From NCBI GenBank assembly GCA_964036295.1, contig OZ038473.1, positions 2,759,501 through 2,823,500 of the forward strand: DNA of 64,000 nucleotides, read 5' to 3'. Origin of the DNA: Plumapathes pennacea. Taxonomy: Eukaryota; Cnidaria; Anthozoa; Antipatharia; Myriopathidae. The position numbers and the translations under genes were made by a program. Positions within the stretch are counted from its first letter, which is position 1. The number at the start of each line of letters is the position of its first letter. The notes under the pieces are model-generated. The model was not told the DNA's origin and did not search any database. It saw only the letters and a list, made by a program, of their open reading frames with translations. Positions 34,324 to 45,766 of the stretch are shown here, piece by piece.

Positions 34324-35060
34324 TGACCACCTTCCGTCTTGCTGCGACCGCCTTCCGTCTTGCTGCGACCGCCTTGTCTTGCTGCGACCGCCTGCTGTCT
34401 TGCTGCGACCGCCTGCCGTCTTGCTGCGACCGCCTTCCGTCTTGCTGCGACCGCCTGCCGTCTTGCTGCGACCGTCTGCCGTCTTGCTGCGACCGTCTGC
34501 CGTCTTGCTGCGACCGCCTTCCGTCTTGCTGCGACCGCTTGCCGTCTTGCTGCGACCGCCTGCCGTCTTGCTGCGACCGCCTGCCGTCTTGCTGCGACCG
34601 CCTTCCGTCTTGCTGCGACCGCCTGCCGTCTTGCTGCGACCGCCTGCCGTCTTGCTGCGACCGCCTGCCGTCTTGCTGCGACCGCCTTCCGTCTTGCTGC
34701 GACCGCCTTCCGTCTTGCTGCGACCGCCTTCCGTCTTGCTGCGACCGCCTGCCGTCTTGCTGCGACCGCCTGCCGTCTTGCTGCGACCGCCTGCCGTCTT
34801 GCTGCGACCGTCTGCCGTCTTGCTGCGACCGTCTGCCGTCTTGCTGCGACCGCCTTCCGTCTTGCCGCGACCGCCTTCCGTCTTGCCGCGACCGCCTTCC
34901 GTCTTGCTGCGACCGCCTGCCGTCTTGCTGCGACCGCCTGCCGTCTTGCTGCGACCGCCTGCAGTCTTGCTGCGACCGCCTGCTGTCTTGCTGCGACCGC
35001 CTGCCGTCTTGCTGCGACTGCCTTCCGTCTTGCAGTGATCGCCTTCCGTCTTGCACTGAT
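34324..35060 (+). repeat. 21-bp minisatellite array 1 (~35 units)
   Basis: Unit CTTGCTGCGACCGCCTGCCG plus T, with few variants (CTT for CTG, CGTC for CGCC, CCG for CTG). Because 21 is a multiple of three, several frames on both strands stay open throughout; these are artefacts and not genes. Confidence 0.97.
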
Positions 35061-35371
35061 AACCTTCTGTCTTCTCGAAACCTTTATGCTGTCTTGCTGC
35101 GGGCAGGAATGGCACGTCTTGCTGTGGTATATGTTCTGTCATTATGTGGCAGGCCTACCGTCTCGATCCTCGGCGCATAGCTGCGACCGCCTCTCGTCTT
35201 GTGCCTACTTCCCCCATTTCGTGCCTGCCTGCCGTCGTAAGGCGTGTTGGGTAGCTGCGGGGGGTTGTCGCCCTGGCGTGTCTGATTGTCGCCTTTGCGT
35301 TCTGCGTTTCGATGCCGTGTAGGATGCTTCCTTGGCTTTGTAATGTATACACACTGGGCGTATCAGGTTGT

Positions 35372-35975
35372 CCAGTTGGCAGTTGGTTGTCATCCTGGCG
35401 TGCTTGGTTGTCACCCTGGCGTGTTTGGTTGTCGCCCTGGCGTGTTTTGTTGTCGCCCTGGCATGTAAGGTTGTCGCCCTGGCTTGTTAGGTTGTCGCCC
35501 TGGCGTGTTTGGTTGTCGCCCTGGCGTGTTAGGTTGTCGCCCTGGCGTGTTTGGTTGTCGCCCTGGCGTGTTTGGTTGTCGCCCTGGCGTGTTAGGTTGT
35601 CGCCCTGGCGTGTTAGGTTGTCGCCCTGGCGTGTTAGGTTGTCGCCCTGGCGTGTTAGGTTGTCGCCCTGGCGTGTTAGGTTGTCGCCCTGGCGTGTTAG
35701 GTTGTCGCCCTGGCGTGTTAGGTTGTCGCCCTGGCGTGTTTGGTTGTCGCCCTGGCGTGTTAGGTTGTCGCCCTGGCGTGTTAGGTTGTCGCCCTGGCGT
35801 GTTAGGTTGTCGCCCTGGCGTGTTAGGTTGTCGCCCTGGCATGTTAGGTTGTCGCCCTGGCGTGTTTGGTTGTCGCCCTGGCGTGTTAGGTTGTCGCCCT
35901 GGCGTGTTAAGTTGTCGCCCTGGCATCTTTGGTTGTCGCCCTGGCATCTTTGGTTGTCGCCCTGGCGTGTTACTG
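35372..35975 (+). repeat. 21-bp minisatellite array 2 (~28 units)
   Basis: Unit GGTTGTCGCCCTGGCGTGTT plus A or T. It has the same 21-bp period as array 1, and its AGGTTGTCGC core resembles the reverse complement of array 1 (AGGCGGTCGC). Open frames through it are again artefacts. Confidence 0.97.
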
Positions 35976-36539
35976 CCTCTCACCCTGCTGCTGTCTCCTT
36001 GTTGTCCTGGTGTGACTATCACTTTACACCTCTTGGACTAAGGTAAGAACGTGTCTTTGCTTTTGTTGACATGGGTCGTAGTAAGAATTGCGACAAAACC
36101 CTGTTGCAAAACTACAAGAAGAGCTGCTTCAGTGCACAGCAGCAACTTGTTGAAGGTTGCATCAGCAAACTTGGCCTAGCAGTTACCACAGGGCATTTAT
36201 ATGCACGCATTCCAAGAACTAATCCAATCTGTGCAAGCTCCAATGCTACTACTCCAACTGGATGTATTGATCTTCACAGAGACTTGGAGACTTGGCTAGG
36301 TGACACAACATTAGATGCGGAGAGTGAATTCCTGGAATACCAACTGGAACGCAGGGAGTTTTCATGTATATATACTCTGAAGCTACGTATGATGGAATGT
36401 TCTTGACAATATTGAGTACTTCACCAAGACGTTTCTGAGTGTCGCTGGTGCCATGCCCTACTGGTTTAGAAATGAGTGATAAAACAGAGGCTAACTCCTT
36501 GAAGGACACCTCATATCTGCAGTGAGATTAGACACTTGC

Positions 36540-37780
36540 TTTTTCAGCTTTCTGTGGCATTTAGCAGTGAATCTCTTGATCCATGTGGTCACTCTACGTA
36601 GGTTAATTCATGAGGAGGTTTTCTCTGGATCCATTAAGGTGTTGTCCACTTTGGAAGAGAAAGCGGACCACATCTCGACTTCAACTTCAGGGTCATAGTA
36701 ATCAGGAGGTCGGCAGATTTTTTGTTCTGGCCAGTGACTTTCGTCTTGCCAGAGGAAACTCGGTCCTTGGATCCATGGGCTTTCTTGTGTTAGGTCTTGT
36801 GCAGATAAGCCCTGGAACAGTTGTCAGAAGCGTTTAGGTAGCCAAGAGCATGCCTCCACTTGTTTGGATCCGAGCTTTCTCCCAATTCAGCAACCCTGTT
36901 GACTACAAAAGTGTGAAATCTGGCTTTCTCACTCTTGGTCTACTGGAGCATGGTAGTTAAGTCTGTCCAGTAGGTGATCTGCTCAGCCTAAATATCTAGC
37001 TCTCTCTGGGTGGTTTGGCCAATCCGTACTGTCAGGACCATGGCTTGCAGCTCTAATCTCAGTACTTCACCTTTCCAAGCACAAAGGAGCAGTGGTGAAT
37101 GCCGTCTTCAGACTTGATTCTTAGGTAATCTACAGCGCTAAAGGCAGTTTCAGACGCATCAGCAAACACATGACGTTGGCGCTGTACCATGCGACCTTCA
37201 CTCTTGTTGTAGCATCTGGGGATTGATAGCTTTGCCATGTCCATTCCGTCTTGCAAGTTTCCCAAGTGTCAGATACTGGGCCTGTTATTGGCTGATCCAT
37301 TGTGTGCTCTCGCCTCCACAGTTCCTGTATGATCAATCTGGCCCTTGACACAAACAGTGCCACTAGGCCAAAGTGAGTCAAAGATAAAAGAGGTCTGTTT
37401 CAGGATACCTCACATGGTTGGTGCGAAAAGTTTTGGCACAATCTTGATATCCAGAGTATCTTGTTCCGCGTTAAAAAGTACACCTAGTGCCCGCTCGACA
37501 GGAAGGCTGTCCAGTTCTAAATCCAGTGACTGGTGGGCGTAATCTGCAACTGGTAGCTTGGCCAGGACCTCTTGGCTGTTGCTCATGAACTTAGTGAGGC
37601 GAAAGCCACTCCTTGTCAGGAGGTCAGTCATGTAATGCAAGGCTGATTGCTTCCTGGTCTGATGGGAGAGACCTGAGTAGATTGTCCATGTAATGGTCTC
37701 TCAAAACTGTTTGGATCGTTACTTTGTCATACTCTTGAGAGTGGTCGAGAGCTGTTTGTTTCAAACAGGAACTTGCACTG
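36540..37780 (-). pseudogene. BEL/Pao pol remnant
   Basis: Begins inside RT with HYMDNLL (near 37700, where BEL elements have YVDD), then SGFRLTKFMSNS, DLELDSLPVERALGVL, and the RNase H lead HVFADASETAFSAVDYLR. Near 36560-36600 one frame reads LRRVTTWIKRFTAKCHRK-like residues. Protease, most of the RT fingers and integrase are missing. Confidence 0.75.
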
Positions 37781-37859
37781 CATGGGCTTGATTTGGCTCA
37801 ATGAGATCATAGCCTGCATTTGCTCAAAAAGGCTGATTTTGCTCAATGACGGTGCTTCC

Positions 37860-39343
37860 TCAATGCATGTTCGTTTTCTCTGTGTACATTGTTACACTGG
37901 AAGGAGTTGCAGTCTCATTCTCATCACCTGTTGTGGTAATGACTGGTTGCATAAATTGTGACGTAACTGGGGGAGCGTACGTTGGGAGCCCTTTGCTTGT
38001 GGCAGTGGCTCTCTCTACATTGGGAAGTGAGCCCAGGGCATTGTGGGAGAATACTGGATCAGTAGCAGTTGTTGCTTCTGTCTTCACGAGCTTGGCAAAA
38101 TCACTGAATTTGGGAATGGTATCTTGGTAGAGTCTCATTTTGTTGGTTTCACTGCACCAACGATCCTGCAGCTGCATTGGGAGCTTCTTCACCATGTTTT
38201 GATGATTTTTGCGGGTGGTCCAAGATCGTAAAGAAAGAGAGTGACATCATGGCTAAGGCATTGGGTCAGGAAAGTTGAATACCGATCAAGGGCAACATCA
38301 TCTCCCAGTTTGATGGTCGGCCATTCAGTTACTTTCTTGAGGTAAGCATTGGAGATCCTCTATGTGTCACCATACATTTCTTCCAGCAGCTGTTTTGCTT
38401 CCAGGTAACCCTTCTTGGGGTCCATGAATAGACACCCCTTTATCAGTTTCTTTGGTTGTCCTTCCGGGTACAGTTCTTCAAAAGTTCGGTTACAGGGAAT
38501 TTGTCTGCTTTCAGTGAAAATCTGGTTGTAATCACGCTCGTCACTGGGGGCCGTAGCTCAATAGGTTGAGAGACAGATAAAGCCTTTGATAAAGCAGAAG
38601 CGGGTTGCTGCGACTGTAACTTTGTGTTCATCAAGATATTCATTCATCCTGTCGTTAAAGTTCAGTTCTTGTTCCACTTGAGTGTATGCACGCTCACGAG
38701 CTTGAGCCACTCCAACCCCTTCCTGCAGTTCAAGCCTTACAGTTTCATTTTGAAGAGCTTGTTTTTTCTCTAGCATAGCGGCTCTGGCAACTAATTCTGC
38801 TGCTTTGGCTCTTTCTCTGGCTTTCGTAGAGACAGATGAAGCTCTTAAAGAAGCCTTGGAACGGTTAGACAGTTTGGAGATAATTGAACCGTTATTGAGC
38901 TGTTCCTCTATTTGGCGCTTTGCCAAGATAGTCCAATTTCCGATTTTGTCAATGAAATCACCCATTATCTTGTGCTCTTGGTATTAGTCCCTTGCAATGA
39001 GTTTTTCTTCCTTTGTGGTCAGAGTACCACATAAGACATGTGTTTTCTGCAGGTCTTCAAGAACTTCATGCAAAGTCTTCAGTTCACTCTGAACTATGTG
39101 CACGTTGTCATAGTCTTCAGTGAGCAGTTCTATTTTCTTCATTTGACGCAATATTTTCCTTTGGGCAGATTGACCATTTTGCCATTTAATGTGGGCTTGA
39201 AAAGCCATGCCTTTTGCTGTGGGCTTTTTTGTTCTTGCGCCACCGACAACGTCTTGCTTTGTGCTTGTTGCATACTCATTTGCTTTGATGTTTAAAATCT
39301 TCTCTCGGTCTCGGTGAACCTTCCAACTCTTGATTAGAGTCAA
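37860..39343 (-). pseudogene. BEL/Pao gag remnant
   Basis: Successive frames give a coiled, Lys/Glu-rich N-terminus (39343-38984), MGDFIDKIGNW... then RERAKAAELVARA (38965-38558), a GYLEAKQLLEEMYGDT and YLKKVTEWPTIK stretch (~38430-38250), and LPMQLQDRWCSETNK (38195-37860). All are BEL gag landmarks in the right order, but split by stops and frameshifts. Confidence 0.75.
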
Positions 39344-39719
39344 TCATTGCCAAATTCTGCTCGAAGGACCAAAAATGTTGATGACTCGACTCTAGACTCG
39401 TGAGATGTCCGGTTGCTGAAGATTTGTTGGGTTCACTTCACAGATACACAAAAAGGTTGATTGATTGATTTATTGACTGACTGAAGACTGATAAAAAAGC
39501 TATTGCCTTAAGTAGCCCAAAAAGAAGTAACATATGGTAGAATACAAAGAACTGAAACAAAAGAGTAAACTGTACAAAGGAAAAAACAGACAGTTCCGGC
39601 CAGTTGGCAACAAGATCCATCGAAAAAGCAAAGTCTTCATTTTTAAGAGTCTATTGAGAACAGTTAAAGCCCTAGAGAGCTTTGGAAGCACTTTAAGAAT
39701 ACTATGGGATGCACCCAGA

Positions 39720-40015
39720 AAAAAAAGGGGGGGAGGGGGGTACTTCCATATGTATATATATAAGCCATATATGTATGTGCTGCCCCAAGGGGTATCATTT
39801 TCAAGCAGTTTTAGTCTGAATTGGGTATAGATTTTGCCTTTTTGGTCTGAAATAGGGTATCGATTTTGTCTTTTTGGCCTGGGATATGGTATGATTTTAA
39901 CAGAAATCGGTTGTTGCAGACATGAAAAAAAAAATCTGAAATAGTTCTGAAATAGGGTATACATTTTTGTAGTTGGGTCTGAAATAGGGTATAGATAATT
40001 TGTCTTGACACTTTT
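39720..40015 (+). repeat. GGGTAT-type dispersed element, partial
   Basis: Starts with GGGGGGAGGGGGGTACTTCC and holds several copies of TCTGAAATAGGGTAT, then stops without the matching C-run end. It is related to the full element at 45767-46195. Confidence 0.7.
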
Positions 40016-42288
40016 GCCTTTTATTTTCAGAGGGACTGTGATGTTGATGGAAGCATAAAGAACTAATTCATTCAGCCCCAGATTTTGCTAGTGGGAGGTC
40101 CATTTGATATAGATTTATTACAAATTGTTGAAAGTGTGCCATGCACCACTCCTTAACAGAAAATGCTAGACGCTGTTCCTGGGCTGCTCGCCTCCTACTT
40201 GTACATGTTAATACATACCTAGCACAAATTGCAAAGCATTATTGACGTTATTTGAGCAGATTTTGCTTGAAAGGTGGGGGTTAGTCTTTCTGTCTGTCTG
40301 TCTTTCTATCTGTCTGTTTGTCTATCTGTGATCGAGTAATCATCAAAGCTTTTCCAAGCGCAACGGTAGAGGACATAGCCGATCACATCAAGCCGACGGG
40401 GGCTGGGTGGCTAAACTCTATTGAGATTTCTTGTGATGCAGATTTTAATGCTTTTGGATGTAATGTTAGGGGTTTCCTACTCTCCGTCCCTCTCGAACAC
40501 AGTTTATGGTCATTCGTGTATGTGTGTTACCATAATAAACATAAAATCAGTCAGAACACTGTGCCTTTTGCAAATTTTATTGCTTTAAACCTATTGATAT
40601 CACCAAGGGAAGAAAACATTATTTTGACTTCCTTTTTGCAAATAGTAGGTTGACCAACCGAAATATATATACGTGACTAGGGGTTGTTGGGGTAATATTG
40701 TCAAGCTAGGTGTGACCTTTTTATACGCAAAATTCTTCAAGAACTTGCTCCAAGGACAGCAAGAGCGATCACACCTTCGAGTTCTTCATGAGCATATTAA
40801 GCATTTAACTGTATTGAAGTTATTAGGTTCAAGATTTCCGAGGGCTTGACGTTTAAGTAGTGTCACCCTGCGTGATTCGTGTGAACCATTAGTTGCCGCA
40901 ACAATATCTGGCAAAAAATAGAAAGAAAGAAACAATTCGCGTAAACTTTCATTTAGTATTTGGACAAAGTAACAGAACAAGTTTCATTGTTTTATCAAAC
41001 CCACAATTGTGCCGATTGCGGTCTGCTCCTCGTTTATGAGATGTATCTTCGCTTTTATACCCGTATTAAGTCTCCCTACACAAAACCAAGAAAGCCTGAC
41101 ATTTCATTGTTTATCAGCTTTTTGCTAGTTGATGCACCACTTGATTGTGCCAATCTTCTTGAGGATTAATCAGTTTACCACGAACAGGAACACCTTTAAT
41201 GAATGGAAAGAAAAAAGTCCTTACAGTACAAAAAAAATATTACCTCATATAGATAATTAAAGCAATATAATGTAAACTGCCACTTGATAATAATGCCAAG
41301 GAAAGGCACCCTCAAGAATCTCTACGCTGTCCAGCGATATGTCAGTGATCGTATTGTATCTGGGCACCAGAACTCCAATTATAGTTTCTCTTAGCAAATT
41401 TTTCAGTGCAGCTTCATGCATTGCTTAGGACTCTGAAATTCTGTCATAAAATAGCAACAACATGCAAACATCCACACAGCCATGTACATATTAACACACA
41501 TTTTAAAATAACTGTGAGGTGAACTGTTAGAAAACTGGTGAATAAGGTGAACATGTATTGCGCGGTATTGTAATCACAAGCCTGCAAACTTTTCAACATC
41601 CGTTGAACGCTGGTTGAACAGGTCTAAAAAGCATTCAGCAGCTATATTGCACTCAAGAAATGGTAAAAACTCACGAACAGTTTGATCACAAGGGCCACAA
41701 TACTTGTGCCTATGGCGATATACAAATGGGAGCATTGTTGCTATTACACATGTCATAAGTGCTGTCAGCAACTGCATGGGTGGACATTATGGTATTAAAA
41801 GGTCTTCACGACAGTCTGCCTAGCTTTTGTTTAAACTGCTTGTGCATTCCATCTTTGATGGAGTGGAGCCTTCCTAGTCTGCCACTCTGAGGAGTACATC
41901 TGCTGATTTTTTAAGTAAGTCAAAAAGGGGGCAACTGTTTTTCTGTAACAAATTTATCCCTATTATTCCTGATGATACTTGCAGTAATGATTGTAATACT
42001 AATAAACATACTTGGAGTAGCCCTGCCAGCTTCTTCAATGCCCTAATTGACAGACCGTGAGCATTAACAATGCAAAATAAAATTCAAAAATATTAAATGA
42101 CTCTTTCATTGCTTATGAAATGGAACACGCAAGCTACTCTCTGGGCCATACAATATATTAATTTATTGTGATTTATTTATTGCATATTAATATAATTATT
42201 AATAATTTTTTAGTATTGCTCCTTTGCAAACTCCTGACTCTGTTAGAAGATGAAGAAGAGGAAGAAGAAGTTAGAATAGGACGAAAAA
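40016..42288. other. Intergenic, no confident gene
   Basis: On the minus strand, frames at 41780-41574 and ~41430-41290 read like coding exons (a hydrophobic start then HKYCGPCDQTVREFLPFLECN; MHEAALKNLLRETI...), but no family, splice pair or full model could be made. A (TCTG)n run lies at 40288-40330. Confidence 0.35.
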
Positions 42289-42362
42289 TCCCACACCAGG
42301 ACTTGAACCTGGGCCTCGACGCTGAAGATAGCGTTGCATCCTAACCACTGGACCATATGGGA
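42289..42362 (-). tRNA. tRNA-Glu-like sequence, aberrant anticodon arm
   Basis: On the minus strand the ends TCCCATA and TGTGGGA pair over 7 bp. The D arm GGTCCAGTGGTTAGGAT and T arm CCAGG-TTCAAGT-CCTGG match tRNA-Glu, including the internal A and B boxes, and a TTTTT terminator follows directly. The anticodon arm is about three bases too long: the stem CAACG/CGTCG has a mismatch and a 10-nt loop CTATCTTCAG, so no legal anticodon can be assigned. It is therefore either a tRNA pseudogene or the head of a tRNA-derived SINE; the intact terminator and T arm are noteworthy. Confidence 0.55.
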
Positions 42363-42934
42363 TTTCAGGTAATGAGAAAGTAAGGTTATTTATTGCCATC
42401 ACTACCACTATTTAAATATCCCTCCACTTTAATATAGAGCATCATCTCACACAGACATACTTGCAGCTGAAACTATGCTCATGGAGGTGGCTTTGTTGCC
42501 ATTACCATGAGTCATATCAACTGAAGAAAAAATATTAAATATGCAAATATAAGTATATAATACACACATAAATAGACACATCAAAAGCACTATGACAAAT
42601 ATATACAGTGACTTTTTTGCTGTGAATAGGGAATATAGAAACACACAAACTAACTGCTTCGCACACATGTATTTATGTAATTCACAACACTCAGTATAAA
42701 ATATCAGTTACACAGAAAAAAGATCACATAAAAACATTGCACCTGAAACAGTACTGGAAAAATCTTCAAAGTCTTGCCCATGATCTTTCCTTGGGGCTTC
42801 TTTTGGCCTGTACTCACAGTGAGTTTTGTGGCCTCCCTGTGACAAGACGTTTAAAAGTAAAAGGGTTAATGTGTCTGCCCTCCTTATCCGCCATTATTGA
42901 AAGTGCAAACGATCCCAGTCCCAGTGCCACGCGC

Positions 42935-43001
42935 ATGACGTAGGATTGTCGATATATAATAATTATGGCATGATTCACGATATTGTGAATAATCTCTAAT
43001 C
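42935..43001 (-). repeat. 66-bp dispersed segment, copy B
   Basis: Reverse-complement match of 26970-27036. It lies 87 bp before the endonuclease IV start codon. Confidence 0.8.
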
Positions 43002-43087
43002 TCAAGACCATATAGGCCTGACGCGGATAGCCCTGGGGAAGAGGTTGCTGAAGTGTCATTCCCAAGGCGAGTCCTGGGTACGAGCAA

Positions 43088-44653
43088 GTGTCCAACATGG
43101 CGGATGCAAACTCTTTTGTCAAATTGCGCAGAAGTGCACGTCTTGCTTCAAGTTTGCTTAATCGACCGGCTGCACCAACACCTATAAAAATCAAGCGAGG
43201 TCCCAAAGAAGTCACTGTCTCCAGGAAGAAACACACAAACAGTTTGACACGTTCACCCCAGCGCAATATAAACGAAATTACAACCGCGCAGTTGACTGTT
43301 GAAACGAAGAAGGAGAGTATCAAAAGAAGACGCAAAGAAAACGAAAACAGTGCAACGAAGCTAGAGACGAAAAAGGGCAAGTTAACCACACAAGTGAAAG
43401 CCGAACAACAGGAGAACCGCCCTGAAGTTAATGACCTCGAGAAACTTGTTGGCGCACACGTTTCTATTAGTGGAGGCATGGAGAACGCAGTAAAGGAGGC
43501 TGCAGCTATTGGCGCGAGCTCGTTTGCAATGTTCCTTCGATCGCAGCGCCAGTGGAAAAGTAAACCTCTGGATGACAACACTGCTGCTCTGTTTCGCGAT
43601 GCCTGCAAAGATGCCGGCTTTTCGCCGAACTCGATCCTTCCACATGGCATTTATTTGATGAACTGTGGCTCACCCGACGAAGAAACTCTGGCGAAAAGTC
43701 GGGTCACCTTGGTGGATGAGCTTCAGCGCTGTGAGAAACTTGGTTTGTGTCTGTACAACTTCCACCCCGGCTCCACTTGTGGGAAGATTTCAGTTGAAGA
43801 GTGTCTGGACAGAATTGCGGAGAGCATTAACCAAGCGCACAAGGAAACAAAATATGTCGTCACTGTTATCGAGAATATGAGTTGCCAAGGCAACACGGTA
43901 AGTGATAATATACCATTCTCAAACTCATCAATAGATGATGATTTTATTAGCCAACCAGTGCACAGCATTTGGTGGTCAGGTGAATGGATTTTGAATTAGC
44001 ATCAAATTGAGTCTTTGATCCAATTGCCAAATTTTGGGATAAAATTTCCTAACTTGCATTACATTCCTTTGAGAAGCTATTTGATAAACTTCCTTTGATG
44101 AGGGATTCCAAACACTTCAATTTAAGAATCAAAGCAATCAGCCGAAGCAGCTTCATGCTTTCATTGTTCTCAGTGTTTGGAACCCAGAGGATGAATGAAT
44201 GGAAGAGGTTTGCCTGTGCACAAGTGCTGATAACTGTCAAATTTATCAACAACTTCTTTGTAGATTGGTGGAAAGTTCGAGGAACTTGGTGGCATCATTG
44301 ACCGAGTGAAAGACAAGACCCGAGTGGGCATTTGCCTAGACACATGTCATGCATTTGCAGCAGGATACGACTTGACGACCAATGAAGGCTTCAGCCAGAT
44401 GACTGACGAGTTTGATAGAGTGGTGGGGTTTAAGTACCTGAAGGGAATGCATCTGAACGACTCTAAAGGTGATTGTGGTTGCCATCTGGATAGGCACGAG
44501 AACATTGGCAAGGGTAAGATTGGATTGGACGGTTTTAAACGTGTCATGCGTGAGCCAAGGTTTAGTGGCATTCCCATGATCCTTGAGACACCCTGTGTTT
44601 CAGACTCGACCTATGCTCGGGAAATAAAGTTGCTGCACTCCATGATGTCATAG
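43088..44653 (+). CDS. APN1: Endonuclease IV (AP endonuclease, Nfo/Apn1 family)
   Basis: Cuts DNA 5' to abasic sites in base excision repair using three zinc ions. Two exons, 43088-43897 and 44264-44653, join in phase 0 and give 399 aa. Residues ~119-399 form the whole TIM-barrel enzyme. All nine expected metal ligands are visible: His186 (LPHGIYL), His226 (FHPGS), Glu262 (VIENMS), Asp296 and His299 (CLDTCHAFAAGYD), His333 (MHLND), Asp346 and His348 (DRHENIGKG) and Glu378 (ILETP). Bacterial Nfo is ~285 aa; the extra ~115 N-terminal residues are Lys/Arg-rich (KRRRKEN) and probably carry a nuclear signal. A second ATG three codons in (ATGGCGG context, 43097) may be the true start. Vertebrates lack this enzyme; many invertebrates keep it. 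Confidence 0.95.
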
Positions 44654-45110
44654 GTCGGAGTAGCATGACCAAGTTTAGGTTGGAATAATGTCAGCGTTGT
44701 ACACTGGACCTCACTTGCATGGTATGTACAAGTTTTTTTACTACTGTGATAATATACAATTCTCAAACTAGTGTCCACAATTAGTTTGATGAAAGCTAAA
44801 TCCATTGACACTCAAATGAAGTTATTATAATATTGTTGTTATTACTATATGTTGTTGCACAGAACGTAAAGGCACCTTCTCAGCCAATTCAATGTTTTTG
44901 TTTATTTTTGTGTCAAAAATCCAAGGCCGACACAAAAAATAAATTGATGACAAAATACATTTTATGAGTTGATGGATGAAGTTTAGCAGAGGAAGAAAAA
45001 TATGCTTTGTTGCAAATATGCTATGCATCATTTCGCAGTTCACTTTTTTATCAGTCCATTGGTGGACCTTGTTTTTTTTTTTTTTTTTCAGAGACTTGCT
45101 TTATAATTCT

Positions 45111-45338
45111 CATAACCCTTGATCACTCCTAAGAGTGATCACCCTTGATCTGATCAAGTTCAGTTTTCTCCTTCAGTTTTGGCAGCACAAATATATCATA
45201 CAGTAAGGAGAACTTGGCTTTTGATACCTGCTCAGATAATTGCTGATTAAACTATCAATTCTCACTACATCACTCATATAATCTCCTCTTAAAAGGTTGG
45301 GAGAATCTGCATTTTGAACTTGGGAGTGAAAGGGTTAA
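45111..45338 (+). repeat. CACTCCCAAG MITE family, copy 4
   Basis: A full-looking copy: AACCCTTGATCACTCCTAAG at the left, GGGAGTGAAAGGGTTAA at the right, with all internal landmarks. It lies downstream of the endonuclease gene. Confidence 0.85.
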
Positions 45339-45766
45339 ACCCTGAGGGGCCAACTGTGGGGTGGGGGACAAATAGAGGTGTAGGCCTCTCTGCCACTTTT
45401 TCTCCCCTACCCCAAGATCTGCCCCAGTGTTTCTGAGGATGTTGTTCTCTCTGTCTGTCTATCTTTCCCTCTCATGGCCCCTGTATATTTTGTGACTGTG
45501 TCTGTATCTTTGTGTCTGTTGATATTTATGTCTGTCAATCTTTTTTCTGTGTATCTAAGAGTTAGTATCTGTGTATCTTTTTGTCTGTCTGTCTGTGTGC
45601 CTGCCTGCCTTCCAGTACTATAAAGCAAAGAGAGAAAATGAAGCCTTCAAGGCCCAAGATCTAAAACTCAATTCTCCTAACCTGCCACGAACAAAGTGTA
45701 CAAGCATTCCTCTTTGATCTACCATTTCCATCCCTGTCTCAGGTCAGTGACCCTGTCAGCCTCACA

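Larger units (their letters stand above)
34125..36190. mobile_element. Foldback-like element with 21-bp minisatellite arms
   Basis: The outer ~130 bp at 34125-34260 and 36045-36190 are inverted copies: the reverse complement of the left arm and the right arm share GGTCGT..TAAGAAT, AGAGCTGC.TCAGTGCACA and AACTTGGCCTA in the same order. Inside each arm lies a long 21-bp tandem array, and between the arrays a ~320-bp centre. Long inverted arms made of subrepeats are the hallmark of foldback (FB/Galileo-type) DNA elements. No transposase is present. Confidence 0.6.
36400..39540 (-). mobile_element. Degenerate BEL/Pao LTR retrotransposon
   Basis: Read on the minus strand. A primer-binding-type sequence (TTGGTCCTTCGAGCAGAA near 39370) is followed by gag (39343 to ~37860) and the end of RT plus RNase H (37780 to ~36540). 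The RNase H start HVFADASETAFSAVDYLR and the LPVERALGVL motif are BEL/Pao-specific. LTR sequence probably starts at 39375 (TGTTGATGAC on the plus strand); no second LTR or integrase was found, so the 3' end is lost. Confidence 0.8.

Noticed and set aside
34324..35975. CRISPR array
   Set aside because: Units are contiguous with no spacers, and the host is eukaryotic.
34094..36046. Large open frames (up to 340 codons) on both strands
   Set aside because: They are the 21-bp minisatellites, whose period is a multiple of three, so most frames stay open. There is no non-repetitive domain and no codon bias.
42289..42362. Selenocysteine tRNA (TCA reading of the loop)
   Set aside because: The acceptor and D arms are those of tRNA-Glu, the length is wrong for tRNA-Sec, and the stem would not pair in that register.
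42814..43650. 278-codon minus-strand frame over the endonuclease exon
   Set aside because: It is antisense to a well-supported endonuclease IV exon and has no domain of its own.
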